NCBI GenBank assembly: GCA_964409645.1
Contig: CAYPEK010000013.1
Coordinates: 1-62,176, forward strand
Length of the DNA: 62,176 nt
Direction: 5' to 3'
Source: CAYPEK01 sp964409645
GTDB lineage: Bacteria > UBP15 > UBA6099
Shown in pieces: positions 34,862-43,534 of the stretch (its first letter is position 1; each line of letters starts with the position of its first letter). The notes below the pieces were generated by a model. It did not search any database, was not told where the DNA came from, and saw only the letters and a list, made by a program, of their open reading frames with translations. Position numbers and translations under genes: made by a program.

Positions 34862-36706
34862 TCACGCTTTTCGGCGTTTTAAAGACTCTTTTAAAACAAG
34901 CCATACAAACTTTGGAAATCCGGAAATGCGTTTCAGCCTCGAAGGATCACTTATAACCCTGTAAGCCCATTCAAGGCCTGTCTTTCTAAAAATGGCCGGT
35001 GCCCTTTTTGCCTCCCCCGCGAGCACGTCAAACGTCCCGCCGACACCTATGAAAACTTTAGCGTCCAACCTGTCGATATGATCCCGAATCCAGTATTCCT
35101 GAAGGGGAGACCCCATGCCGGCAAGTAAAATGTCCGGCTTCGTCTCATTGATTTCCGCTGTAAGCTGTTTGTCGTCGATGTCCTTAAGATAGCCGTGATG
35201 CAGTCCCACAAGAAGCGGCCGATCCGGCCTCGCGCCGAGTTTCGCAGCGCATTTCTCTATTACCTCCGGTTTTCCGCCCAGCATAAAAATCCTGATATCC
35301 GCAGCACGCGAATCACCCAAAAGTAATTCCGCCATATCGACTCCCGTCACCGCTCCGATACGCCTTCCGTACTTCAGCCGCACCGCGATTCTTACCCCAA
35401 CTCCGTCCGGCGTGTTCATCGTGCCGCTCTTCAACAACTTGCCGAACTCCACATCCCCCAGCGCCCTCATCAGCATCTCGGGATTCACCGTCACAATATG
35501 CAGCTTCTCTCCGTTCCGCACCGACTCCTTGATTTTTTCAACCGTTCTGTCGAGCGAAAGTCCTGAAACGGGGATGCCGAGAACCTCCATCCTCCCGTCC
35601 TCGACTCCATTCAATTCGTATGCAAACGCTTCCAGCGATTCGTCCAACAGTTTCGCCAGCTTTCCCACCGCGTCGGTAAGTGTCTTCCGCGTTTCCTCGC
35701 CGCTCTCGCCCACAAGCCTTACCACTGCACTTTCTATCTCAACCGCCGACGCCGCTTTCGGGTCCTGTATGAACGGCTGTCCGCAAGCCTCCGAAAACGC
35801 TTTCACTTTCGGGTCGTAACATATCCCCACAAACGGCACTCCGCTCAACGCCGAGAACACCAGCGAGTGAAGGCGCATCCCGACCATAACATCCGTCTCG
35901 GCAACCGCCTCGAACATCTCATCGACACCCGCGGGCTTAGTCTTCGACGCGCCGAGAATCCGCACGTCGAGACCCGGCGCCGAACGCCTCATCTCCTCCG
36001 CGAACCGGTTGATCGGCGCAACATCTTCCTCCCTGTCGAACACAAACAGCCGCAGTTCCACCGGCCGTTCCTTATGCAGTCTCAGGAGACTGCGTTCTAT
36101 CAACCCCGCCGCATGTTCCAACCCATCGCTCGGCCTCAGAGAAACGCCCACTCTGAGCGTCGCTTCGGACTCGCGCGGCGCCCCGGGCTTGTTGCTTCTC
36201 AGCAATCCAAAAACCATATCCGCGCCAAGTCCGTACTTGAGACCGTCCAGCCCCATCCCGTGCACGAAATCGAGCGCCTGCTCATCCCTCACCCATAGGC
36301 GGGTCACACATTTGGCAAGCCCCCAGCCCACCAGCTTTCTCACCCACTTCCGGGCCAGCGGCCCAACCCCCTGAGAGACCATGAAAACAGGCTTCCCGCA
36401 CAGCCGCGCGAGAATAAGCAGAAACAAATAATAAATGACACTTCGGGAACTCGTGCTGTCCTGAAAAATCCCCCCACCCGGAGCAACAACTCCGTCACAC
36501 CACCTCACCGCGCCGGCAATCCCCTTCAGGCTCATTTTTGGCACGGCGCCCACGCCATAACGCTCCGCGGTCCACTCCGGGTCCGCCGTAAGCACTTTGA
36601 ACTCACTGCCCGGAAATCTGCCCCGCATCCAATTGAGAAACGAATGTAAAATCGCCTCATCCCCGAGGTTGTGGCGACCGAAATATCCAAACACAAAAAG
36701 TTTCAA
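34862..36706 (-). CDS. fusion of CsaB-type pyruvyl transferase and WecG/TagA glycosyltransferase
   Basis: 614 residues with two enzymes in one chain. Residues 1-350 are a polysaccharide pyruvyl transferase of the CsaB type: LFVFGYFGRHNLGDEAIL, VVAPGGGIFQDSTS, VSQGVGPL and VGMRLHSLVFSALSGVPFVG. CsaB pyruvylates secondary cell-wall polymer so that S-layer SLH domains can bind. From about 372 a GT26 domain follows: HIVTVNPEMLMRA, MNTPDGVGVRIA, GVDMAELL, MGSPLQEYWI and GVGGTFDVLAGEAKRAP, the WecG/TagA ManNAc(A) transferase family. The genes are usually neighbours in bacteria; fused they imply coordinated glycan modification. No SLH protein is in the window. Confidence 0.9.
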   Translation of the reverse strand: MKLFVFGYFGRHNLGDEAILHSFLNWMRGRFPGSEFKVLTADPEWTAERYGVGAVPKMSLKGIAGAVRWCDGVVAPGGGIFQDSTSSRSVIYYLFLLILARLCGKPVFMVSQGVGPLARKWVRKLVGWGLAKCVTRLWVRDEQALDFVHGMGLDGLKYGLGADMVFGLLRSNKPGAPRESEATLRVGVSLRPSDGLEHAAGLIERSLLRLHKERPVELRLFVFDREEDVAPINRFAEEMRRSAPGLDVRILGASKTKPAGVDEMFEAVAETDVMVGMRLHSLVFSALSGVPFVGICYDPKVKAFSEACGQPFIQDPKAASAVEIESAVVRLVGESGEETRKTLTDAVGKLAKLLDESLEAFAYELNGVEDGRMEVLGIPVSGLSLDRTVEKIKESVRNGEKLHIVTVNPEMLMRALGDVEFGKLLKSGTMNTPDGVGVRIAVRLKYGRRIGAVTGVDMAELLLGDSRAADIRIFMLGGKPEVIEKCAAKLGARPDRPLLVGLHHGYLKDIDDKQLTAEINETKPDILLAGMGSPLQEYWIRDHIDRLDAKVFIGVGGTFDVLAGEAKRAPAIFRKTGLEWAYRVISDPSRLKRISGFPKFVWLVLKESLKRRKA

Positions 36707-37094
36707 TTCTAACCTTCTCCCCGAATAATAGCCTGCATTATCTTAATACAACTCGCGTAAAAATGTCGAGACGGTCAATCGGAATCCAAAAATCGACATC
36801 GGAAACAGGCGTGAACAAAACAGCCTGCAGGACCACTTGTTTTGTATGAATACTTTTAAATTTAAAGAAGCTTCAGAAAGAATGTAAAATCAAAACCGGT
36901 TAAACGAATCCAACCTCGACGACTCCATCAACACATTCCCACTCAAAACAAACAGAAAAGCGGTTCTAGAGCAAAAAAGTTTTTTTGTCATGTACAGCGC
37001 CTTCATTTATGTATGATAAAAAAACGCTTGTTAAAAGCGATATTTGTAACATAACGATATTTTTTATATATTCTTATTATTTTTGTGAGATTGC
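36707..37094. other. gene-poor intergenic region between divergent genes
   Basis: About 390 bases, AT-rich, between the CsaB-TagA gene (-) and the Hsp20 gene (+). It holds a small CAGGC/GCCTG hairpin near 36806-36827; nothing else supportable. Confidence 0.55.
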
Positions 37095-37122
37095 TTGACA
37101 TTATTCGGCTAAAGGCTATAAT
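37095..37122 (+). promoter_or_regulatory. consensus sigma70 promoter of the Hsp20 gene
   Basis: TTGACA (37095-37100), a 16-base spacer and TATAAT (37117-37122). Both boxes match consensus exactly. There is no CIRCE or visible sigma-32 box, so heat control, if any, must act another way. Confidence 0.8.
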
Positions 37123-37179
37123 GATGTATGAAAGAACACGGCTGACGCAAAGCAGCCAATATTTAGGGAGGTGTTTTAC

Positions 37180-37638
37180 ATGACAATCGTGAGATGGAGA
37201 CCAACAGGACATTTAGGCGATCTGACACGATGGGGAGATGCTTTTGACCGGCTTTTCTCTGAAGTAGTGCCAGCAAACTGGGACTCGCTTCTGTCCGGTC
37301 GCGGCTGGAATCCGACAGTTGATATTTATGAAGAGGAAGGCGCAATCAAGGTTAAGGCGGAAGCCCCCGGCCTGACCAAAGACGACATCACTGTCGAAGT
37401 TCATGAGGGCGTCCTCACCATTAAAGGCGAAAAGAAAGAAGAAACAGAGGAAACAGATAAGAAGTTTTACCGTGCCGAACGCAGATACGGCTACTTCGAG
37501 CGCTCTTTCGCCCTTCCGGAAAATGTCGATCCGGACGCAATCAAAGCATCTTACAAATCCGGCATTCTCGAATTAACTATTCCTAAGGTCGAGGAAAAGA
37601 AAATCGAAGCGAAAAAGATCGAAGTCTCGACTGACTGA
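37180..37638 (+). CDS. small heat-shock protein, Hsp20/alpha-crystallin family
   Basis: 152 residues. An alpha-crystallin domain (about 44-140) is shown by WNPTVDIYEEEGAIKVKAEAPGLTKDDITVEV, LTIKGEKKEE and FERSFALPENVDPDAIKASYKSGILELTIPK, with the C-terminal tail carrying no clear IxI/V motif beyond VEEKKIEAKKIEVSTD. It binds unfolding proteins without ATP and passes them to DnaK. The ATG at 37180 has AGGGAGG at 37165-37171. It has its own promoter and terminator, so it is monocistronic. Confidence 0.95.
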   Translation: MTIVRWRPTGHLGDLTRWGDAFDRLFSEVVPANWDSLLSGRGWNPTVDIYEEEGAIKVKAEAPGLTKDDITVEVHEGVLTIKGEKKEETEETDKKFYRAERRYGYFERSFALPENVDPDAIKASYKSGILELTIPKVEEKKIEAKKIEVSTD

Positions 37639-37666
37639 ACGAAGACGATCGACACATCACGAGAGA

Positions 37667-37698
37667 AAAAGCGGCGTGAAAGACGCCGCTTTTTTTGT
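37667..37698 (+). terminator. rho-independent terminator after the Hsp20 gene
   Basis: GCGGCGT (37671-37677) pairs with ACGCCGC (37683-37689), flanked by A5 and T8. Confidence 0.92.
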
Positions 37699-37805
37699 TG
37701 TCAGCAATTACTTTCCGAATAATATTATTTGTTCATCACTGGATTTCCGGCCCCCGATAATTTATTATTGGTTGAAATTTTTTAAATTTAAAAGGATTAT
37801 TGAAG

Positions 37806-38924
37806 ATGACTCGATTCAGGCTCCGTTTAGTCATTATTCTGCTCGCCATCTTCGCAGTTCGCGTTAACTTTGCATCAGCACAGGCTTCAATGCCTTGGTA
37901 CTCGGAAAAGATGAATCCGATCGCCGAGATAGCCATGGTCGGAATCGATGCAAATACTTTATATTACATTGGTTCAGGCAGCGGCGACGGCGAAGCTTAC
38001 AGAGGATCGTTTCCGCTCGAACGCAACTGGTATGCGAAATTTATTTCCGAGTTGTCCAAAGCCGGCGCAAAAATGGTCGTTTTCAATATATATTTCAATC
38101 AGGAATGGAACTCTCCGACAAGCAGGGCTTTTGCAGATGCCGTGAAGAACGCAAGCATGCCGGTCATTGTAAGCTTCGAAAAAGTGCCGCATCCGTATCC
38201 CAATACAGTTGATCCCGATCTAAAAAGCTACTCGCTTTCCCGCATTGGCCCCAAGAACGTCAATTCCGAAAAAGCTTTGTCGCTCGCATTTCCATTCAAG
38301 GAAATACTCGCCGCCGGCGCCTTGATCGGTTATTCAAGAATGGTGGAAGATGCTGACGGCATTGTACGATCGGTCCCGGCATTTGTCGGCTACAACAATT
38401 ACGTGTTCCCCTCTCTTTCTGTCAGAACGTTTATTCAGGCGGTGGGCGCAGCGCCGCAGGACGCCACTGTTTCCGGCTATGGCGCGAACCGGTCTCTGAA
38501 TATTAACGGAAGAAAAATTTCGATCACTCAAGCAGACACTATCCAAGTGGCGATTCCCCCGCACAATACGATATTTAAATCCCGCTCTTTCTATGATGTC
38601 ATGAATGTGAAAGACAGTTATAAGAAAGATGCAAAGAAGACCCATCAAAAAAAGCTGAAGGAATGGTTCGAAGACAAAATAGTATTTGTGGGATTTACCG
38701 ATCTTTCTCTCGGGGATTTGAAGCGGACGACAGCCGGTGTCGGATACCCCGGAACGGAAATAATAGCTGCCGCCGTGAATCAGATGCTGAACATTTACGC
38801 AGGGCCGAATGCGTCACCGGCGTATAAAAAGAAAAAAAGCAACGTAAAAACTTCTCCTGCAACACCGCCGAGAAACACGGATGTGGATATCGCGGTTGAA
38901 GAAATGAAAAAAAACCGGAAGTAA
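37806..38924 (+). CDS. exported CHASE2-domain protein without output domain
   Basis: 372 residues. A signal peptide ends near NFASAQA. The rest is a CHASE2 sensor: EIAMVGIDANTLYYIG, FPLERNWYAKFISELSKAGAKMVVFNIYF, GYSRMVEDADGIVRSVPAF, PSLSVRTFIQAVG, DKIVFVGFTDLSLGDLK and GTEIIAAAVNQMLN. CHASE2 normally sits outside the membrane in front of three helices and a kinase or cyclase; here the protein ends in a lysine-rich tail without helices or output. It may be a free ligand-binding subunit. The ATG at 37806 (9 bases after GGA) is preferred over a TTG at 37800. Confidence 0.85.
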   Translation: MTRFRLRLVIILLAIFAVRVNFASAQASMPWYSEKMNPIAEIAMVGIDANTLYYIGSGSGDGEAYRGSFPLERNWYAKFISELSKAGAKMVVFNIYFNQEWNSPTSRAFADAVKNASMPVIVSFEKVPHPYPNTVDPDLKSYSLSRIGPKNVNSEKALSLAFPFKEILAAGALIGYSRMVEDADGIVRSVPAFVGYNNYVFPSLSVRTFIQAVGAAPQDATVSGYGANRSLNINGRKISITQADTIQVAIPPHNTIFKSRSFYDVMNVKDSYKKDAKKTHQKKLKEWFEDKIVFVGFTDLSLGDLKRTTAGVGYPGTEIIAAAVNQMLNIYAGPNASPAYKKKKSNVKTSPATPPRNTDVDIAVEEMKKNRK

Positions 38925-39222
38925 GCACGGCAACACACCCGTTTTCCCCGCCAATCAGCCCTTTTTTTGCCTTTCCAACAGGTTTTTTTCGATTTCGGTC
39001 ATTTTACCAACATTTTTATTGACAATGATTATGAGTTTGTGATAAAAATAACAAGCTTTGTGGAACCGGCGGGATTCGTCACAGTTCAGACGGCCGGTAT
39101 GCCGAAAAGGAAGTTAATCACAGTCATTAAATGACGTCTGTCGTAAAAGGCTGGCTTTAATGGAGCCCACGGAGGCGCGAAACCGCCCCCGGAAGGACGG
39201 CATGACTCGCGGAGGACTCTCG

Positions 39223-40119
39223 ATGGACCGAAGGGAATTCCTTAAGAAAAGCGGATTGTTAATTGCGGGCGGAGGCCTGTTGGCAGGCTCTGAAACCGCT
39301 GCGGCGAGTGAAGGCAAGGAGCTCCCGCCGGAGACGCTCGGCGTGCTCGTTGACACCACTCTTTGCATCGGGTGCCGGCAGTGCGAAAAAGCCTGCCATG
39401 ATGTCAACGACCTGAAAGCGCCGGAGGATTATTTCGTCAGCTCGGAAAAATCTTTCGACACCAAGCGGAAACTCGATACGGAAGCATTCACAGTGGTCAA
39501 CAGGTACGACAATGTATTGAATCCGTCCAAACCGGTGTTCTGCAAGAAGCAGTGCATGCACTGCAACGAACCGGCTTGCCAATCGGCATGTATTGTCGGA
39601 GCGCTGAAGAAAGTGAAAAACGGGCCGGTGGAGTACACCGAGTGGAAGTGCATCGGCTGCCGGTACTGCATGATGGCCTGCCCGTTCACAGTGCCGACGT
39701 TCGAATTCAATAAGCCGATACAGCCGAGAGTGAGGAAATGCACGTTCTGCCAGCCGAGACTGGACAAGGGGCTTGCCCCCGCGTGTGTAGCGGCGTGTCC
39801 GCAGGGAGTAATGACACTTGGCAGGCGCGAAGAGCTCGCCGAAGTCGCGAAAGAGAGAATTCTGCGCAACCCCGGCAGATATCAGGATAAGATTTACGGC
39901 TTGCACGAGGGCGGCGGAACATCATGGATGTACATGGCTTCGGTTCCGTTCGAGCACCTCCAGTTCCCGCCGATCGGCGAGGAATCCCCCACCGCAATGT
40001 CGGAAACGCTCATGCACAGCGTATTCAAAAAAATGATTCCGCCGCTGTCCATAGTGACGGTGCTTGGCGCAAGCATGTGGATATTCACCAGAAAATCCGA
40101 AAACGGACATAACGAGTGA
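39223..40119 (+). CDS. HybA-like periplasmic ferredoxin with Tat signal and C-terminal anchor
   Basis: 298 residues. A twin-arginine signal (DRREFLKKSGLLIAGGGLL) sends the folded protein across the membrane. Cysteine sets CIGCRQCEKAC, CKKQCMHCNEPACQSAC, CIGCRYCMMACPF and CTFCQ...CVAACP predict four [4Fe-4S] clusters as in HybA/DmsB/NrfC. A single C-terminal helix (LSIVTVLGASMWIF) anchors it, as in HybA. It should pass electrons between a quinone-reactive HybB partner and periplasmic cytochromes. The ATG at 39223 follows GGAGG; a longer frame from 39160 would place residues before the Tat motif. Confidence 0.92.
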   Translation: MDRREFLKKSGLLIAGGGLLAGSETAAASEGKELPPETLGVLVDTTLCIGCRQCEKACHDVNDLKAPEDYFVSSEKSFDTKRKLDTEAFTVVNRYDNVLNPSKPVFCKKQCMHCNEPACQSACIVGALKKVKNGPVEYTEWKCIGCRYCMMACPFTVPTFEFNKPIQPRVRKCTFCQPRLDKGLAPACVAACPQGVMTLGRREELAEVAKERILRNPGRYQDKIYGLHEGGGTSWMYMASVPFEHLQFPPIGEESPTAMSETLMHSVFKKMIPPLSIVTVLGASMWIFTRKSENGHNE

Positions 40120-40138
40120 TCGGAGAGGTAAAAAGATA

Positions 40139-41350
40139 ATGAGCGCACACGAAAAACCAGCGCCTGTGAAAGGGAAATTCATGACGCCGGGAACCATCGG
40201 CCTCGTTCTTATGATGGCCGCCGGAGCAGCGTTCGGCCTGTGGCGTTATATCACCGGCATCGGCGATCCAATTACCCACCAGACAAATGAATTCCCGTGG
40301 GGGATTTGGAAAGCCATCAACGTGGCAGCCATAGCGGCTATCGGGTCGTCAGGCTTCACGATGACCTTCGCCGTCCACGTCATGAATAAGCATAAATACC
40401 ACAATATCATGAGACCGTCGCTGATTATAGCGATGTTCAGCTACACATTCGTCGGCATCGCACTTTTGGTCGATGTAGGCAGATACTACTTTTTGTGGCA
40501 TCCGTTTCTCCCGAGCATGTGGCAGGTAAATTCCGCTCTGTTCGAAGTTGCGATGTGTGTAGGATGCTATCTGACAGTCCTCTATATCGAGTTCGCGCCG
40601 ATACTCTTCGAGCGCTTCATGGGTCAGGTAAATCTTCCCGGCCCGCTCAAAGCGTTCAACGGCCTCTGCGAGTTCCTGATGAAAATAGGCAACACAGTAC
40701 TCGGAAGGACGCTCGGAGTATTCATGGTGCTGGGAATCCTCTTCTGCTGCCTGCATCAGTCAACACTTGGAACGATAATGGTCATCCCGGCTTACAAAGT
40801 GCATCCGCTGTGGTGGACAAAAGCGCTGCCGCCGATGTTCCTGCTTTCCGCGATCGCTGTCGGTCTCTGCGCGGCGGTTGTAATCTCGCTCTGGACATCA
40901 TACGCGTTCAAACTCAAATATGAAATGGATGCGTTGTCCTCACTCGCCCGCTCACTCCCGATCTTTATCGGAATCTACATCGGAGTGCGGTTGATCGACC
41001 TCGCGCTCCGAAATCAACTCGGAGCAATGTGGGAAGGCTCGACCCGCTCGCATGTTTTCTTAGTCGAGTTTTTCATCGGAATGGTACTGCCCTTCATTAT
41101 GCTTCTGTTCCAATCGGTTCGTAAATCACCGTTCCTTCTCTTCTGCTCGTCGATGCTGTTCGTTCTGGCGGTCGCTCTCAACCGGGTGGATACATACATT
41201 ACCGCTTACATGCCTCCTTTCGTGACCGGCCATTATTTTCCGTCGTTGGCTGAAGTTGTCATCTGCTTCGCGCAGATCGCGGCGCTGATATTCCTGTACC
41301 GCGTGGTCGCGTTTATTTTCCCGGTGGTTAGCCAGCCGGAGCACGCCTGA
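40139..41350 (+). CDS. HybB/NrfD-family integral membrane quinone oxidoreductase subunit
   Basis: 403 residues with about ten membrane helices. The opening MTPGTIGLVLMMAAGAAFGLWRY and later SSGFTMTFAVHVMNKHKYHNIMRPSLIIAMFSYTFVGIALLVDVGRYY are typical of HybB. The family has no bound redox centre but exchanges electrons with menaquinone through its iron-sulfur partner and may move protons. GGAGAGG lies upstream of the ATG. It sits 19 bases after the HybA-like gene and one base overlaps with the cytochrome frame, so the three genes form an operon. Confidence 0.92.
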   Translation: MSAHEKPAPVKGKFMTPGTIGLVLMMAAGAAFGLWRYITGIGDPITHQTNEFPWGIWKAINVAAIAAIGSSGFTMTFAVHVMNKHKYHNIMRPSLIIAMFSYTFVGIALLVDVGRYYFLWHPFLPSMWQVNSALFEVAMCVGCYLTVLYIEFAPILFERFMGQVNLPGPLKAFNGLCEFLMKIGNTVLGRTLGVFMVLGILFCCLHQSTLGTIMVIPAYKVHPLWWTKALPPMFLLSAIAVGLCAAVVISLWTSYAFKLKYEMDALSSLARSLPIFIGIYIGVRLIDLALRNQLGAMWEGSTRSHVFLVEFFIGMVLPFIMLLFQSVRKSPFLLFCSSMLFVLAVALNRVDTYITAYMPPFVTGHYFPSLAEVVICFAQIAALIFLYRVVAFIFPVVSQPEHA

Positions 41351-41388
41351 TGGATTCAGGCCTCAGAAAAAAAATGGGAGATCGAAAT

Positions 41389-42669
41389 ATGCGCAGTCCG
41401 TTCAGAATCATCTCACTCACAGCCTTGATGGTCTTCCTGTCGGGCAGCCTCGTAATCTCATCGGGGGCAGCCAAGAAGGAAGCCGAAACAGGCGAGTTCT
41501 GCAAACCCGGCTCGTGCGAATCCTGCCACCTCGACAAGGTGCCGACCAGAGAAAAACACGACCTGCGGCCCTGCCCCGTGTTTCACGCGCCGAAAACCAA
41601 AAGCGGCGCGGTGAAAGTGCCTGCGGGCGGCGGACCCGGCGTCATCATTCTCGACAAGCTAACTGATGTTTACGGACCGGCCAGATTCACTCATAAAGAT
41701 CACTACGAAATGGCGATGATGTCGCAGGATTCCTGCTGGACATGCCACCACAACTCGTCAGCGGACAAACCCTTTCCCGCGTGCGGCAAATGCCACAAGA
41801 AAAAACAGAGCCGCGAAGACCTAAACAAGCCGAACCTCAAAGCCGCGTATCACCAGCAGTGCCTCGAATGCCACAAATCTTGGAGCCACGGCACGGAATG
41901 TTCAGCCTGCCACGCAAAAAAAGGCGCGGGCACGGTAACGATGAAAAAAGGGTTGCCGAACAACTACAAATCGCCCGCGCTCCCCGGAAAGAAAGTTTAC
42001 GAAACGACGAAGTACAACAACTCGAAAGTTACCTTCTTCCACAGCAACCACGTGGATATGTTCAAACTCGAATGCCGCCAGTGCCACAACGATCAGAAGT
42101 GCGTGGACTGCCACGACATGAAGAAACCGGCGAACAAACCGGCCCTCAAAGCCGACCATAAATCATGCTTCCCCTGCCACGGAAAAGATTCCTGCGAGAC
42201 ATGCCACAGGCAGAAAGAGTCCTCAGGATTCTCCCACGCCGGATTCCCGCTCACCGGCAAGCACGCGGGCTTGAAATGCAACAAATGCCACCCGGCCGGA
42301 AAAGCATACGCGAAGCTCGACAAGAGCTGCCGCTCATGCCACACCGATTCGTCAATGCGCAAATTCAACCACGGTGTTGAAGCAGGCTTCACGCTCAAGG
42401 CGTATCACAAGAACCTCGCCTGCTCGAAGTGCCATCCGTCAAAGAAAGCGATCACGCGGGTCAGTTCCGATTGCAGCACCTGCCACAAGAAAAAATGGGG
42501 CGCGAACTTCAAGCATTCAGTCACCGGCGTGAAACTGGGCGAAATCCATTCGACCGCGGACTGCAAAGACTGCCACGTGAAAGGCGACTACGGCAAGAAA
42601 CCGGACTGCAACAGCGGCGGCTGCCACGACAGAAGGATGTCCTTCCCGAAGGATAAACCGAGCAACTAA
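41389..42669 (+). CDS. periplasmic multihaem c-type cytochrome (14 CxxCH plus one CX4CH)
   Basis: 426 residues. A signal peptide (MRSPFRIISLTALMVFLSGS) is followed by 14 CxxCH motifs (CESCH, CWTCH, CGKCH, CLECH, CSACH, CRQCH, CVDCH, CFPCH, CETCH, CNKCH, CRSCH, CSKCH, CSTCH, CKDCH) and a final CNSGGCH that is a possible CX4CH haem site. Repeated HxxH-spaced histidines can be distal ligands, as in cytochrome c3/c7 modules. It would collect electrons from the HybA/HybB partners and pass them along the periplasm or outwards. The ATG at 41389 follows GGGAG; the ATG at 41350 overlaps the upstream stop but spoils the signal peptide. Confidence 0.93.
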   Translation: MRSPFRIISLTALMVFLSGSLVISSGAAKKEAETGEFCKPGSCESCHLDKVPTREKHDLRPCPVFHAPKTKSGAVKVPAGGGPGVIILDKLTDVYGPARFTHKDHYEMAMMSQDSCWTCHHNSSADKPFPACGKCHKKKQSREDLNKPNLKAAYHQQCLECHKSWSHGTECSACHAKKGAGTVTMKKGLPNNYKSPALPGKKVYETTKYNNSKVTFFHSNHVDMFKLECRQCHNDQKCVDCHDMKKPANKPALKADHKSCFPCHGKDSCETCHRQKESSGFSHAGFPLTGKHAGLKCNKCHPAGKAYAKLDKSCRSCHTDSSMRKFNHGVEAGFTLKAYHKNLACSKCHPSKKAITRVSSDCSTCHKKKWGANFKHSVTGVKLGEIHSTADCKDCHVKGDYGKKPDCNSGGCHDRRMSFPKDKPSN

Positions 42670-42690
42670 TCGAAATTAATCAGAAACACA

Positions 42691-42727
42691 AACGGGGGTC
42701 GGAACAATCCGGCCCCCGTTTTTATTT
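42691..42727 (+). terminator. rho-independent terminator after the cytochrome operon
   Basis: AACGGGGG (42691-42698) with CCCCCGTT (42713-42720), an inner CGG/CCG stem, then TTTATTTT. Confidence 0.88.
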
Positions 42728-42736
42728 TCGGATATT

Positions 42737-43507
42737 TTATGGTAGCTTTCCTTCGAAAGAAGAAATGATTTCGTTGAGAAGATTTTCCGTGCCGTTCTCT
42801 TTGTATTCTTTAAGCACGGCAATCCGCGTCCTGTCGTAGCGCTCCGGCCCGATTTTTTTCAGGAGAATATGTCCGGGGAAATGTGTGAGAAAATTTATCC
42901 GCCTCATATCTTCCGGCGCGATCAGCCCGCGATGAAGAAATCCGACAGAGTTGTCGAGATCGACAATTGTTTTCTCATCGAGCGGAGCGCCGCCGCCCTC
43001 GACTTGTATCTCTCCGCATTTCGGAAGAATGAACTCACGGATCGGCTTCCAAGTCTCAAGTCCGCGCGCGGCAAAAAATTCCTGTTGCTTTTCCGCATTC
43101 CCAGCGGCCCTCGCCGATTTCTTCGCGTAATAGTTTTCGTCTTCGAGCGCCCACACCCGGCAGTTCATCGGCCGGGCCTCGTAAATCACACACCTGCCGT
43201 CGAAAAGGAACGGGCAATAAACATCCGGATCGAAAAAAGAGAGAAACGCCCACCTCACCGATCTCGCAACGATCTCACTTTCTATCGACTCGTCTTTCAG
43301 CTCGTACCTGATGAACCGCCACACGTTCAGATATTCGAGCAGATAGAAATCGGGACAGGCCCGGCAGCAGACATTTCCGCAGCTCCCGCAGATCACTGCG
43401 GGAATCGGACTGTAGAGTCTGTTCAATTTCGTGAAATAGCCATCGTTTTTCGCGCGGCGCTGGAGCTTCGCGGTGTCATATTCAATCAGAAACGCGGGCT
43501 TGTCCAA
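42737..43507 (-). CDS. YkgJ-family cysteine-cluster protein
   Basis: 256 residues. The N-terminal CGSCGNVCCRACPDF and the middle CPFLFDGRCVIYEARPMNCRVW give the cysteine pattern of the YkgJ/UPF0153 zinc-or-iron-binding family. Function is unknown in the family; it is often found near cell-surface or metal genes. No export signal is seen. It is the last gene of a minus-strand run with two GT-C-type glycosyltransferases and starts 27 bases after the upstream stop. Confidence 0.8.
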   Translation of the reverse strand: MDKPAFLIEYDTAKLQRRAKNDGYFTKLNRLYSPIPAVICGSCGNVCCRACPDFYLLEYLNVWRFIRYELKDESIESEIVARSVRWAFLSFFDPDVYCPFLFDGRCVIYEARPMNCRVWALEDENYYAKKSARAAGNAEKQQEFFAARGLETWKPIREFILPKCGEIQVEGGGAPLDEKTIVDLDNSVGFLHRGLIAPEDMRRINFLTHFPGHILLKKIGPERYDRTRIAVLKEYKENGTENLLNEIISSFEGKLP

Positions 43508-43534
43508 TTAACTTACCATTCCGTTCTTTTTAAA

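Noticed and set aside
37095..37179. Heat-shock control element (CIRCE or sigma-32 promoter) before Hsp20
   Set aside because: The boxes match housekeeping consensus, and no CIRCE inverted repeat is present.
39016..39034. Fur-box-like TTGACAATGATTATGAG upstream of the HybA-like gene
   Set aside because: Only partly matches the Fur consensus and may just be a promoter -35 region; not enough to call.
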